Below are positions 9,017 to 17,433 of a stretch of 64,000 nt of DNA, one piece after another. The DNA is taken from assembly GCA_937120475.1 (NCBI GenBank), contig CAKZJV010000009.1, positions 186,001 to 250,000 on the forward strand, in the 5' to 3' direction. A program made the translations under genes and the position numbers. The stretch comes from an uncultured Cryomorphaceae bacterium. Its GTDB lineage: Bacteria; Bacteroidota; Bacteroidia; Flavobacteriales; Schleiferiaceae. Every line of letters begins with the position of its first letter. The first letter of the stretch is position 1. A model generated the notes under the pieces. The model was given only the letters and a program-made list of their open reading frames with translations. It ran no database searches and was not told where the DNA came from.

Positions 9017-9737
9017 CGATGAAACGCAAATACTGATAGTTGAAGATGAGGCACTTATTGCCCAGGATATTTCCCTCACCCTGCAAAAAGCCGGTTATGG
9101 CATAAGCGGGGTGGCCCACTCGGCTGATGAAGCCATCGGGCTTTTGAAGAAGTCGCCTCCCGCCCTTGCCTTACTGGATATACAAATTAAGGGTTCGGTG
9201 GATGGCCTGATGCTGGCCAGTATCATCAATAAAGAGTTTTCACTACCCTTTATTTTTTTGACTTCCTACACCGATGATGAAACCCTGGCTAAAGTGCGGG
9301 AATTGCGCGCTGCGGGTTTTATTGTAAAGCCTTTTGACCCAAAGGAACTCTGCACCAATATTGAGCTGGCGGTGGAACGCTACAAAAGTGAACGAGGTGA
9401 AAGCACCGACTGGGGCACCGCTGATAACAATTACTTTTTTGTAAAGCGTGAAGGCAGCCTGGTGAAGCTAAGTACCGATGATATTCTCTATGCCCAGGCT
9501 TTTGACAATTACTGCAATATTATTACCGCCAACGACAAATTCCTGCTTACCCACACCTTGAAGTCGGTGGAAGAAAAGCTGGAAAAATATAATTTCTTCA
9601 GGGTACACCGCAGCTTTTTGGTCAACCTTTCCGCAGTTCAAATGATTACGGACGATCACGTAGTTATTACTGACTTTAACATACCCATCGGCCGATCGGC
9701 CAAAGCTGATTTAATGCAGCGCATCTCTTTACTTTAG
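9009..9737 (+). CDS. LytTR-family response regulator
   Basis: A 242-residue regulator with an N-terminal receiver domain (acidic pair E12/D13, phospho-acceptor D57 in LLDIQIKG, conserved K107 in IVKPFD) and a C-terminal LytTR DNA-binding domain (about 138-240), including the FFRVHRSFLVNL signature. It overlaps the kinase by 8 bp, suggesting translational coupling and a cognate pair. It is closely similar to the regulator at 17434-18162. LytTR proteins bind direct repeats upstream of target genes. The nearby T9SS protein and TonB receptor are possible targets, but no operator was identified. Confidence 0.93.
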   Translation: MASDETQILIVEDEALIAQDISLTLQKAGYGISGVAHSADEAIGLLKKSPPALALLDIQIKGSVDGLMLASIINKEFSLPFIFLTSYTDDETLAKVRELRAAGFIVKPFDPKELCTNIELAVERYKSERGESTDWGTADNNYFFVKREGSLVKLSTDDILYAQAFDNYCNIITANDKFLLTHTLKSVEEKLEKYNFFRVHRSFLVNLSAVQMITDDHVVITDFNIPIGRSAKADLMQRISLL

Positions 9738-9806
9738 AAATTTTACACTTTACCCTCCGGTTTTTACGGTTTACTTATTTTTCAAATGTACAGTCCTGTA
9801 AATCAA

Positions 9807-9814
9807 TATATTTG
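9807..9814 (+). promoter_or_regulatory. -7 promoter element for the T9SS protein at 9838
   Basis: TATATTTG matches TAnnTTTG and lies 23 nt before the ATG at 9838. Confidence 0.6.
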
Positions 9815-9837
9815 ATTGAAACAAAATTCACAGGCAC

Positions 9838-12222
9838 ATGGAAAAGTTACTACTATATACCGGTTTTGCTTCTCTACTTTTGATGTCAGCCCAAGCTCAA
9901 ACCCTTACCGCCCCTCAGGCCGAGGGTATTTATGGTGGCCGCATACATGGCATAAGCGCAATGTCTTTGGGAGCCGACAGTACCCGTTTAGTGGTTTCCA
10001 CCGAAAGTGCCAACTCCCTTTTTTATGCCGATGTACAATCTACCAACATCCATTCTCTCCTTGAGATAGGCTCGTTCACTCCGGTAACGGGTGCTGATAT
10101 GGACGATGGTTACGGTTCATCGGTAAGGAATCCCGTGTTTCATGAAACCTCCGGCCAACTGTTTTTTGTATCCAATGGTCAACTGCACCGCATAGATCCG
10201 GAGGGAGGTTCCGCGTCATCTATTGGAAATGCGGAGGATGTGGTGATTGATGGTAACTACCTCTTTTATACAGAAATGCAAAATGTACATTTCGGTACCC
10301 TGGACGCTTCAGCTAACTTCACAGCCTCCGGCAGCTCTCCCATTGCTTTTTCCACCTCGCCTGCCGGTCGTCCTTCGCTGCATATCGATCCGGTTACCGG
10401 TTTACTACACGTTTTTACTGATGGTGCCAACCCTGAAATTTATGTGAGCTCAACGGCAACTACCAGTTTTGGAGCAGCTACTACCTTCACCTCCCTCAGC
10501 TTTACCGCCACTTCGGGTATGCACTACGGGGCCTACAACATAGCACCCGATGGTACGCTGTACATGATGGGTAACCACTACCCCAGCGGTTCGGCCAATA
10601 GCGATTTTATTGAAGTAGCCTACTCTACCTCTGCCGGACTTAGCTGGTCGTCCTACACCATTACCGGTTCAGGGCCAGGTCCACACGTGGGTATCATAGG
10701 TCCTAATATTGAGTTTGCCGGTAACGCTAGTGCTTATTACATGTATAACGGGGCTACTTACAACAACAATAGTGGTGACTCGGCCAGTTGGTATTCCTTT
10801 GGCTCTCCCGGTGGGCTTTATGGCGGCTATGCACCTAATGGCGGAGTGGTTTTATGTGACCCCAATAATGATTCGCTGGTCTATTTTACCACGGACGTTG
10901 CCCTTGGTTACAGCAGCGATTACGGGGCTACCACCAAGCCTCTCAATGACGGGATTACAGCCGTACAGGTTTATGATATGGACATGACTTCTGACTATAA
11001 CACCGGGTGGGTGGCCTCCAAATCGGGAATCCGTAAGGTAAGTAACTATAAGTCCACACCTATATGGTCACCCACCAAATTTCCCAATGGTGACGGTAGC
11101 CCGTACTACGCAGTTGATATGGCCAATGACGATACCAACACTGTTTTTGCCGGTAGCGTGAGGATTTATAAAACCACCAACAGCGGGAGCAGTTGGTCTT
11201 TAATGTTCGACCCGGCCAATAGCATATTTACGCAGGTGGGTACTCACTGCCGCGCCCTGGAGGTAAATCCCTGGGCTACCTCGGTAATAATGGCGGGTTT
11301 CGCCAATGAGCATAGCGGTGACGGAGGTTTGTTTATTTCGGATGACGGTGGAAGCACCTGGAACCAAATCCTGATTGATGCCGCCTCCGGTGGTTCGGAT
11401 GTGGATGTTTACGATATTATTTTTACTGATACCAATACCGCCTACATTGGCGTGGGTTATGACCTGGCTGCTCCCACGGGTCGCAGCATCTACAAAATTG
11501 TACATGACCCTTCCACCTCCACCCTTTCAGTTAGCCAGGATATGAATGCTTCCGGTACCGCTACAGGTACTTCCATTACGGCCCAAATCTATGACCTTGA
11601 ATTAAGCCCGTCTGGCGACACCCTCTTCGCAGCGGGAACCGATGCCGGTGCCAACCACCCCATTTGTTATTTCAAAGACTTCAGCGGTACCGCAAAATGG
11701 GAGGTAATCAGCACCAGTGGTTTCCCCAGTGGTTCTAATGACGTAGCCTCGGCCGTTACCATTGGCGATGGCGTGGTTTTTTGTGCGGTAAACAGTGATA
11801 TTTATACCTATGATCTTACGGTCGGAAGCACCTGGTCAGTGGGGTACAACTACCCCATCGGCACTCAAATCAATTTTCTTTTTTACGATGAACTGTTGGT
11901 GGGCACCGGAACCGGCCTTTATGCACAGGACCTTAACCCTGGTGTAGGAATCGAGGATTTCAACCTGGATGCCTCCAATCGCATACTTAACCTTTACCCC
12001 AACCCGGCTCACCAATATATAAACCTGGAACTGCAACATACCCACCAGGAGCTGAAATCTTTGAAACTATACCATTACTCCGGCCGTGCCCTGCCCCTGG
12101 TAATTGTAGAAATGGATGCCAGTCATGCCCTCATCAACGTAAAACCCCTGAAGCCAGGCACCTATATTTTACAAGTTGAAACCGGGGAACAATCCTACTA
12201 TCAACGCTTGTTGATCGAATAA
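9838..12222 (+). CDS. T9SS-secreted protein with beta-propeller-like body and type A sorting domain
   Basis: A 794-residue secreted protein. Residues 1-21 are a signal peptide (ending SAQAQ). The body is rich in G, S, T, N and aromatic residues, with repeated GGSTW/GSSWS-type turns and FTD, FISDDGG segments that resemble BNR/sortilin-type beta-propeller blades. The last 75 residues form a type IX secretion C-terminal domain (LYPNPAHQYINLEL, then GTYILQVETG). The product should pass through the outer membrane by T9SS and be attached or released. It has no recognised catalytic motif. It lies directly downstream of the first kinase-regulator pair, with its own promoter and a terminator after it. 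Confidence 0.88.
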   Translation: MEKLLLYTGFASLLLMSAQAQTLTAPQAEGIYGGRIHGISAMSLGADSTRLVVSTESANSLFYADVQSTNIHSLLEIGSFTPVTGADMDDGYGSSVRNPVFHETSGQLFFVSNGQLHRIDPEGGSASSIGNAEDVVIDGNYLFYTEMQNVHFGTLDASANFTASGSSPIAFSTSPAGRPSLHIDPVTGLLHVFTDGANPEIYVSSTATTSFGAATTFTSLSFTATSGMHYGAYNIAPDGTLYMMGNHYPSGSANSDFIEVAYSTSAGLSWSSYTITGSGPGPHVGIIGPNIEFAGNASAYYMYNGATYNNNSGDSASWYSFGSPGGLYGGYAPNGGVVLCDPNNDSLVYFTTDVALGYSSDYGATTKPLNDGITAVQVYDMDMTSDYNTGWVASKSGIRKVSNYKSTPIWSPTKFPNGDGSPYYAVDMANDDTNTVFAGSVRIYKTTNSGSSWSLMFDPANSIFTQVGTHCRALEVNPWATSVIMAGFANEHSGDGGLFISDDGGSTWNQILIDAASGGSDVDVYDIIFTDTNTAYIGVGYDLAAPTGRSIYKIVHDPSTSTLSVSQDMNASGTATGTSITAQIYDLELSPSGDTLFAAGTDAGANHPICYFKDFSGTAKWEVISTSGFPSGSNDVASAVTIGDGVVFCAVNSDIYTYDLTVGSTWSVGYNYPIGTQINFLFYDELLVGTGTGLYAQDLNPGVGIEDFNLDASNRILNLYPNPAHQYINLELQHTHQELKSLKLYHYSGRALPLVIVEMDASHALINVKPLKPGTYILQVETGEQSYYQRLLIE

Positions 12223-12241
12223 GCATTTGCGGTGTTTGTCT

Positions 12242-12249
12242 TAACTTTG
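12242..12249 (+). promoter_or_regulatory. Candidate -7 promoter element upstream of the TonB receptor gene
   Basis: TAACTTTG matches TAnnTTTG and lies 20 nt after the T9SS gene stop. A transcript from here would begin at the terminator-like hairpin at 12253-12285, so either this match is fortuitous or the hairpin acts as a leader element. Confidence 0.4.
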
Positions 12250-12252
12250 CCG

Positions 12253-12285
12253 ACAGGCTATCTTCCTTAGGTAGCCTGTTTTTTT
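12253..12285 (+). terminator. Terminator-like hairpin between the T9SS gene and TonB receptor gene
   Basis: ACAGGCTA pairs with TAGCCTGT, extended inside by two more pairs, and is followed by seven T. The simplest reading is the terminator of the gene ending at 12222. It also lies in the leader of the downstream receptor gene (ATG at 12341). Confidence 0.75.
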
Positions 12286-12340
12286 GGGTTCCTTTAAACC
12301 CTGACCGACCTTAATGTGTCTTGAACACAGAATCGATTTT

Positions 12341-14713
12341 ATGAAGTTATTTTTTTTAGGTGGTTTGCTGATCTGCTGCAACCTGCTTTTAGGGCAAATC
12401 AGCGGAACTGTTGTTGACGGTGACGGAAAACCACTACCCGGTGCTTCAGTGGCCTTATACCAGGGCGATAAGGTAGTTACCGGCACTACTACTGATCCGG
12501 ACGGTAATTTCAGCCTCGAGGCCGGGCCGGGCAGTTACCGGCTAGTGATATCCTTTATCTCCTTTACACCCATCCGCCAGAACCTGGCGATACAAGAAGG
12601 CCAGGAACTGAAACTCGGCACCCTGCAGCTTCGTGAAGATGCCAATGCACTGGAAGAGGTGGTGGTAGAAGGTGAGGCCAACTTTATGCAGTTTGAGCAG
12701 GATAAAAGGGTTTTTAACGTAGGTAAAGACCTGAGTAATGTGGGCAGCAATGCTTCTGAACTTTTACGGAACATCCCTTCCGTGGATGTGGATATAGATG
12801 GAAACGTAAGCCTGAGGGGAAGCCAGAATGTACGCATCCTCATTGATGGCAAGCCTTCGGGCTTGGTGGGTGTAAACCCGGCCGATGCTCTCCGCCAGTT
12901 GCAAAGCAATATGATTGAAAAGGTAGAAGTAATTACCAACCCTTCCGCGCGTTATGATGCAGAAGGTGAAGCGGGTATCATTAACATTGTGCTGAAAAAA
13001 GAAAAGCGCAGTGGCCTTAACGGCACTTTTGGTGGCCACGCGGGTTACCCGGATAATTACGGTTTATCGGCCGGTATTAACTACCGTGAAGGAAAGGTGA
13101 ATTTTTTCACCAATCTCAGCCTCAACTACCGCCAAAGTCCGGGGGGAGGTTTTGCCCTGCAGCGCACTTTTTACGAGGATACCACCTTTTCTTTTGAGCG
13201 CGATCGTGAGCAGACCCGGGGTGGTTACAGCGGTGCTTTGCGAATGGGTGCCGATTATAATTTTTCTGATAACCAAACCCTGACCGGCACCTTCCTGTAC
13301 CGCCCTTCATTGGAAAACAACGAGGCTATTGTAACCTACCGCGATTTTAATAGCCTGGGAGCACTTGCGCAAACATCGGTACGTACAGACAATGAAACTG
13401 AAACGGAACGCACGCTGGAGGGCGATCTTCGCTACGAAAAAATATTGGAAGGAAAGGATCACAAATGGACGGCCGATTTCAAGTACCAGGACTCGGACGA
13501 CCGCGAAGCCTCCGATATTTATCAAACCGTAGGCCCGGATGGAGAACCCCTGTTTCAAAGGGTAGATAACCAGGAGGATGAGCAAAGTATTTTATTGCAA
13601 ACCGACTACGTAAGGCCGCTGGGTGGAAAAAAATCTTTTGAAACCGGTGCCAGGACTACCTTGCGAAAAATCATCAACAACTACAAGGTGGAACAACTGG
13701 AAGACGGTATTTACGAGAGTTTACCACAGTTTACCAACGATTTTACCTATCTGGAAAACATTTATGCCGCCTATGCCATCTACAATGGCGAAATAAATAA
13801 GCTTACCTACCAATTTGGTTTAAGGGGTGAATATACCGACCTCTCTACCGAGGAGCGGCTCATTAACGTTCCTGTACAAAAGCGGTATTTCAATTTATTC
13901 CCCAGCGTTTTCTTTACCTGGGATATGGATGTTCGAGGTGACTTGCAATGGAGCTACAGCCGCAGGATAAGCCGCCCACGTTTCAGGTTGCTGCTGCCCT
14001 TTTCCAGCTTTAGCGACCCCCGAACGCTTTTTGCCGGTAATCCCGATCTAAACCCCGAGTTTACGGACTCCTACGAAATGGGCTATGTACGCTATTGGGA
14101 AGAGTTTACTTTATACAGTGGTATTTACTACCGCCACCGCACGGGTGTTATTGAAAGGATAACGCTGCCCACCGACACCAATGCCAACGAAATATTTCCC
14201 GTTAACCTGGGGGTGCAGGATGCCTACGGCTTTGAGTTCAACATTTCAGCGGATTTTTTCAAGTGGTGGAAAGCCAACGCTAACATTAACATTTACAACG
14301 CCATAACCCGCGGTACTTACCAGGATCAGGAGTTTAACAGCGACAATTTTTCCGCCACCAGCCGTATCATGAACCGCTTCACTTTTTGGAAAAGCGATTT
14401 ACAACTCAGCTTTAACCTGCGGGCACCGGAAGTGACCACCCAGGGCAGGAGCCTTGGTATATATACTATGGATATTGGCTGGAGTAAAGACATCCTTAAA
14501 AACAAAGCCACCATTAGTGCTACGGTGAACGATGTTTTTAATTCGAGAAGGAGAAGGAGTATTACCGAGGGGCCTAATTTTTACATCGAGTCGGATTTTC
14601 AATGGAGGGCCCGCCAGTTTTTGGTGAGCTTTACCTACCGGCTTAACCAGAAGAAAACCCGTTCAAGGGATAACCGGGACGATTTTGAAGGGGGAGATGA
14701 TTTCGGGATGTAG
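12341..14713 (+). CDS. TonB-dependent-receptor-like outer membrane beta-barrel protein
   Basis: A 790-residue outer membrane protein. After a signal peptide (about 1-19) come a carboxypeptidase-regulatory-like beta-sandwich (about 20-105, ISGTVVDGDGKPLPGASV), a plug domain (about 115-215, SLRGSQNVRILIDGKPSG) and a long beta-barrel rich in alternating aromatic residues. This is the OMP_b-brl_3 type common in Bacteroidota. An earlier in-frame ATG at 12314 is rejected because 12341 begins the signal peptide. The substrate is unknown and no SusD partner is adjacent. It sits between two paralogous kinase-regulator pairs. A perfect 11-bp inverted repeat spans its stop codon. Confidence 0.9.
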   Translation: MKLFFLGGLLICCNLLLGQISGTVVDGDGKPLPGASVALYQGDKVVTGTTTDPDGNFSLEAGPGSYRLVISFISFTPIRQNLAIQEGQELKLGTLQLREDANALEEVVVEGEANFMQFEQDKRVFNVGKDLSNVGSNASELLRNIPSVDVDIDGNVSLRGSQNVRILIDGKPSGLVGVNPADALRQLQSNMIEKVEVITNPSARYDAEGEAGIINIVLKKEKRSGLNGTFGGHAGYPDNYGLSAGINYREGKVNFFTNLSLNYRQSPGGGFALQRTFYEDTTFSFERDREQTRGGYSGALRMGADYNFSDNQTLTGTFLYRPSLENNEAIVTYRDFNSLGALAQTSVRTDNETETERTLEGDLRYEKILEGKDHKWTADFKYQDSDDREASDIYQTVGPDGEPLFQRVDNQEDEQSILLQTDYVRPLGGKKSFETGARTTLRKIINNYKVEQLEDGIYESLPQFTNDFTYLENIYAAYAIYNGEINKLTYQFGLRGEYTDLSTEERLINVPVQKRYFNLFPSVFFTWDMDVRGDLQWSYSRRISRPRFRLLLPFSSFSDPRTLFAGNPDLNPEFTDSYEMGYVRYWEEFTLYSGIYYRHRTGVIERITLPTDTNANEIFPVNLGVQDAYGFEFNISADFFKWWKANANINIYNAITRGTYQDQEFNSDNFSATSRIMNRFTFWKSDLQLSFNLRAPEVTTQGRSLGIYTMDIGWSKDILKNKATISATVNDVFNSRRRRSITEGPNFYIESDFQWRARQFLVSFTYRLNQKKTRSRDNRDDFEGGDDFGM

Positions 14714-14729
14714 GTTTGACATCCCGAAA
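14701..14729. repeat. Perfect 11-bp inverted repeat across the receptor stop codon
   Basis: TTTCGGGATGT (14701-14711) pairs perfectly with ACATCCCGAAA (14719-14729) around a 7-nt loop. The stop codon TAG at 14711-14713 lies at its edge. There is no T-run on either side, so a classic intrinsic terminator is not obvious. It may cap the 3' ends of the convergent transcripts. Confidence 0.6.
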
Positions 14730-14745
14730 CCATTATCCATTTTAT

Positions 14746-15372
14746 TTAGTAGTTGAGATATACCTCACCAATTACTTCCAGGCTATCATTGTCACTGGCA
14801 TTTTTAATCACCAATGGCAAAGGTCCGCCTAAAGTTCCAAAGTCCACCAGGTCTTCACAAGTAGCCTTCAAATCATTGGCACCAGTAGTCGTTTCAACCT
14901 CCATAACAGCAGCACTGGTCAGCGTTCCACCGATGGTAACCTGGGTTATGCTGAAGGAGTTTACGATATAGTTTTGCGAAGATATGGGAGGTAGTTTCCG
15001 GGCCTTCATACCCATATTCTTTTTACCACCCCCTGAACCATCCGCTGAAAGGCTGCAGGACTCTAAACCAAAATTGCTGCCATCCGTATTTTTAGCAATA
15101 CCACTCATGGGGCCATTGGCACTTGGTGAAGGAATATTAGAAAAGCTAAAGTCGCCAGTGGTGAAACCGGTACCTGAAAAAGTAAAAGTACTGCTGGTGG
15201 AAGTTCCTCCGCTTCCCGCACTCATATTAAAATCCACATCCCCACTATTAAGGCTGCCACTGGTGCTATTAGGTTCCGGATAGTGGTCACCGGTTATTTT
15301 TACATCGAGCGATTTAGAGCTTCCACTTACCGAAAAGATCATATCCTTGATCTTAAAGTTGTAATTTGTCAT
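14746..15372 (-). CDS. Gly/Ser/Thr-rich protein, family not recognised
   Basis: A 208-residue protein I cannot assign. It has no signal peptide, lipobox or membrane segment. The composition is dominated by G, S, T, N and D, with short alternating polar/hydrophobic stretches typical of beta structure, a Gly/Lys patch SADGSGGGKKNMGMKARK near 110-127 and two cysteines. An in-frame upstream start would add 31 residues, but the promoter element TAGATTTG at 15409-15416 lies inside that extension, so the ATG at 15372 is chosen. It converges on the receptor gene and is divergent from the second kinase. Function is unknown. Confidence 0.65.
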   Translation of the reverse strand: MTNYNFKIKDMIFSVSGSSKSLDVKITGDHYPEPNSTSGSLNSGDVDFNMSAGSGGTSTSSTFTFSGTGFTTGDFSFSNIPSPSANGPMSGIAKNTDGSNFGLESCSLSADGSGGGKKNMGMKARKLPPISSQNYIVNSFSITQVTIGGTLTSAAVMEVETTTGANDLKATCEDLVDFGTLGGPLPLVIKNASDNDSLEVIGEVYLNY

Positions 15373-15408
15373 AAAAATTTCTGGTTTTGAGTTAATATGT
15401 GTATTGCT

Positions 15409-15416
15409 CAAATCTA
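15409..15416 (-). promoter_or_regulatory. -7 promoter element of the Gly/Ser/Thr-rich gene (minus strand)
   Basis: Read on the minus strand this is TAGATTTG, 36 nt upstream of the ATG at 15372. It lies 6 bp from the opposing promoter of the second kinase, so the two promoters are back to back. Confidence 0.55.
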
Positions 15417-15422
15417 TAATAT

Positions 15423-15430
15423 TAATTTTG
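15423..15430 (+). promoter_or_regulatory. -7 promoter element of the second sensor kinase
   Basis: TAATTTTG matches TAnnTTTG. Transcription from here would include the candidate starts at 15475 (ATT) and 15498 (out-of-frame ATG). Confidence 0.55.
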
Positions 15431-15474
15431 AAAAGGTTTAACACTCCTTTTTTCTCCATAACCACTCCAATTGC

Positions 15475-17304
15475 ATTAGGTGTAAAAAATCGCGAAAATG
15501 TTTAGTAACACTTCGGTTATTTTTAGCGACTTTATTTTTTCAGCTTTTTTTTACTTCTCCGGCACAACACCGGCCAGAATCTTTAAACCGTGAAGAGCAT
15601 AAAAAAGAGATACAGGCCTTGCTGGCCAAGGCTATGGACCAGTTGTACCTGTCCAATGACAGCTTTTTGCTTTATACCCTTGAGGCTGAAAAACTTTCGA
15701 ATCATTTGAATGATCCGTACTACGTGGCTAAAATCCATATGTATAAAGGAATTTATTACGAAGTATCTACGGAATACGACTCTTCCCTTTACCATTATCA
15801 CCAAGCCAGCGAAATAGCCGAACAACGTGACTCCCTGCCCGCTCTTTTGGTAGATATTTATTATTACGTATCCCTTTTATATGAGTCTTTGGAAGATACC
15901 GCCAAATCCATGAAGTATGGTGAAAAAAGCCTGAAGCTGGCCCTTAAGGACCGGTCATGGTCACGTGCAGCCTATATTGCCATGGGTATAGCGGATGTGT
16001 ATTGGGGCAAAAAGCAGTATAAACAAGCCCTGTATCATTATTATCAGTCCAAATCCTATGCTTCCAATGAAAAAATGCCCATTAACTTCTGGGCATCCTC
16101 CTATACCAATATGGGTACCATATTTATAGATTGGGGCAGGCACCTGGACTCCGCTCTTTATTACTTCAGGAAATGTTATACGCTTAAGGATAGCCTACCC
16201 GATAACGAGGTGTATATGCACATGCATACCGAAGCCAATATGTTCAAATACTACTTTACCATTGGGCAGTACGACACGGCCAGGTATTATCTGGACCGGG
16301 CCTATACATATTCCATACAATTGGCCAGCCCATACTATACCAGTTATTTTTATAAGTACTATTCCGAACTTTTTGCGGCCACTGGTAAAATGGACAGTGC
16401 CTACTCTTTAATTAAAAAGCACTACCACCTGGAAGACAGTATAAGCGGCATTGAAATAAAACGGAATACCGAAGAAATAGAAGCTAAATACCAATCGGCC
16501 AAAAAGGAGAAACAGATCTTACAATACCGCAAACAAAAGGAAATTGATGAAGCGCGCAAGCAAACCCTGTTGATTGCCGTATTCTTATCTACTGCCCTAC
16601 TGCTGCTCACGTTTATTTTCTTTCTCAATAATCGTAAAAAGTCGCGAAAACTGGCGGAGCAAAATGTAATCATCCAAAAGTCGTATAACGAAATTGAAAA
16701 CCTTATCCGCGAAAGTCACCATCGCATCAAGAATAACTTACAGGTAGTAAGTAGTCTGCTAAAAATGCAAAGTAAAAACGTGCAGTCCGAAGAGGCCCGC
16801 ACCTCCCTGCTGGAAGCATTTAACCGGGTAAAAACCATTGCAGTGCTTCATCAAAAACTACAGGGTTCGCAAACCTTTAAAGTGATTCAACTGCGGGAGT
16901 TTATCGATCAACTTACCGACAATATCAGGCATAGTTTAAACGATGAAAACCGCAAGGTGGATATTCGTACCGATGTGGATGAAATGGTTATCGACACCGA
17001 TCAGTCCATATCCTTAGGCCTGATAATTAATGAATTGATAACCAACAGCATAAAGTATGCTTTTGATGACGGCCATAAGGGTGAAATAACGGTTCAGCTA
17101 CAACGGGTGCAGGAAGACGTACGCTTGAAAGTAACGGATAACGGCAAGGGTTTTCCGCAAAATTTCAATCCCGCCAATGGTACCAGCCTGGGTTATAAAA
17201 TCATAAAGTCGCTGGTAACCAAACTCAACGGGCAAATGCAGTTTAAAAATGAACAGGGGGCCCGGGTTGAAATTTCCTTTCCTTCTCCGCAAAAAGCGGC
17301 TTGA
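15475..17304 (+). CDS. TPR sensor histidine kinase, paralogue of the 7214 kinase, with abnormal start
   Basis: Same architecture as the kinase at 7214: signal peptide, periplasmic TPR-like repeats, one transmembrane helix, H-box ESHHRIKNNLQVVSS (histidines near 415) and HATPase (NELITNSIKYA, DNGKGFP, TSLGYK). The first standard in-frame start is TTG at 15619, but the frame stays open back to the stop at 15439 and encodes a convincing signal peptide (KKSRK, then LVTLRLFLATLFFQLFF, then TSPAQ) before it. No ATG, GTG or TTG is in frame there. Either ATT at 15475 starts translation, or the ATG at 15498 is thrown out of frame by one extra T after it. The coordinate given is the ATT option. The LytTR regulator follows after 129 bp. 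Confidence 0.8.
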   Translation: MRCKKSRKCLVTLRLFLATLFFQLFFTSPAQHRPESLNREEHKKEIQALLAKAMDQLYLSNDSFLLYTLEAEKLSNHLNDPYYVAKIHMYKGIYYEVSTEYDSSLYHYHQASEIAEQRDSLPALLVDIYYYVSLLYESLEDTAKSMKYGEKSLKLALKDRSWSRAAYIAMGIADVYWGKKQYKQALYHYYQSKSYASNEKMPINFWASSYTNMGTIFIDWGRHLDSALYYFRKCYTLKDSLPDNEVYMHMHTEANMFKYYFTIGQYDTARYYLDRAYTYSIQLASPYYTSYFYKYYSELFAATGKMDSAYSLIKKHYHLEDSISGIEIKRNTEEIEAKYQSAKKEKQILQYRKQKEIDEARKQTLLIAVFLSTALLLLTFIFFLNNRKKSRKLAEQNVIIQKSYNEIENLIRESHHRIKNNLQVVSSLLKMQSKNVQSEEARTSLLEAFNRVKTIAVLHQKLQGSQTFKVIQLREFIDQLTDNIRHSLNDENRKVDIRTDVDEMVIDTDQSISLGLIINELITNSIKYAFDDGHKGEITVQLQRVQEDVRLKVTDNGKGFPQNFNPANGTSLGYKIIKSLVTKLNGQMQFKNEQGARVEISFPSPQKAA

Positions 17305-17433
17305 GGCCTTTTTAAAAAGACCGGAGTTTAATAAAGCCTTTCTTACCTGGCTGTTGACGTAAATATTTAACTTAGACCTGATTTTCGGGAAACTTAAACT
17401 ATTTTATCCTTTTCAGTTAGATTACCTGCCTGC

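Noticed and set aside
15373-15465. A 31-residue N-terminal extension of the Gly/Ser/Thr-rich protein.
   Set aside because: The minus-strand promoter element at 15409-15416 lies inside it, so the ATG at 15372 is preferred.
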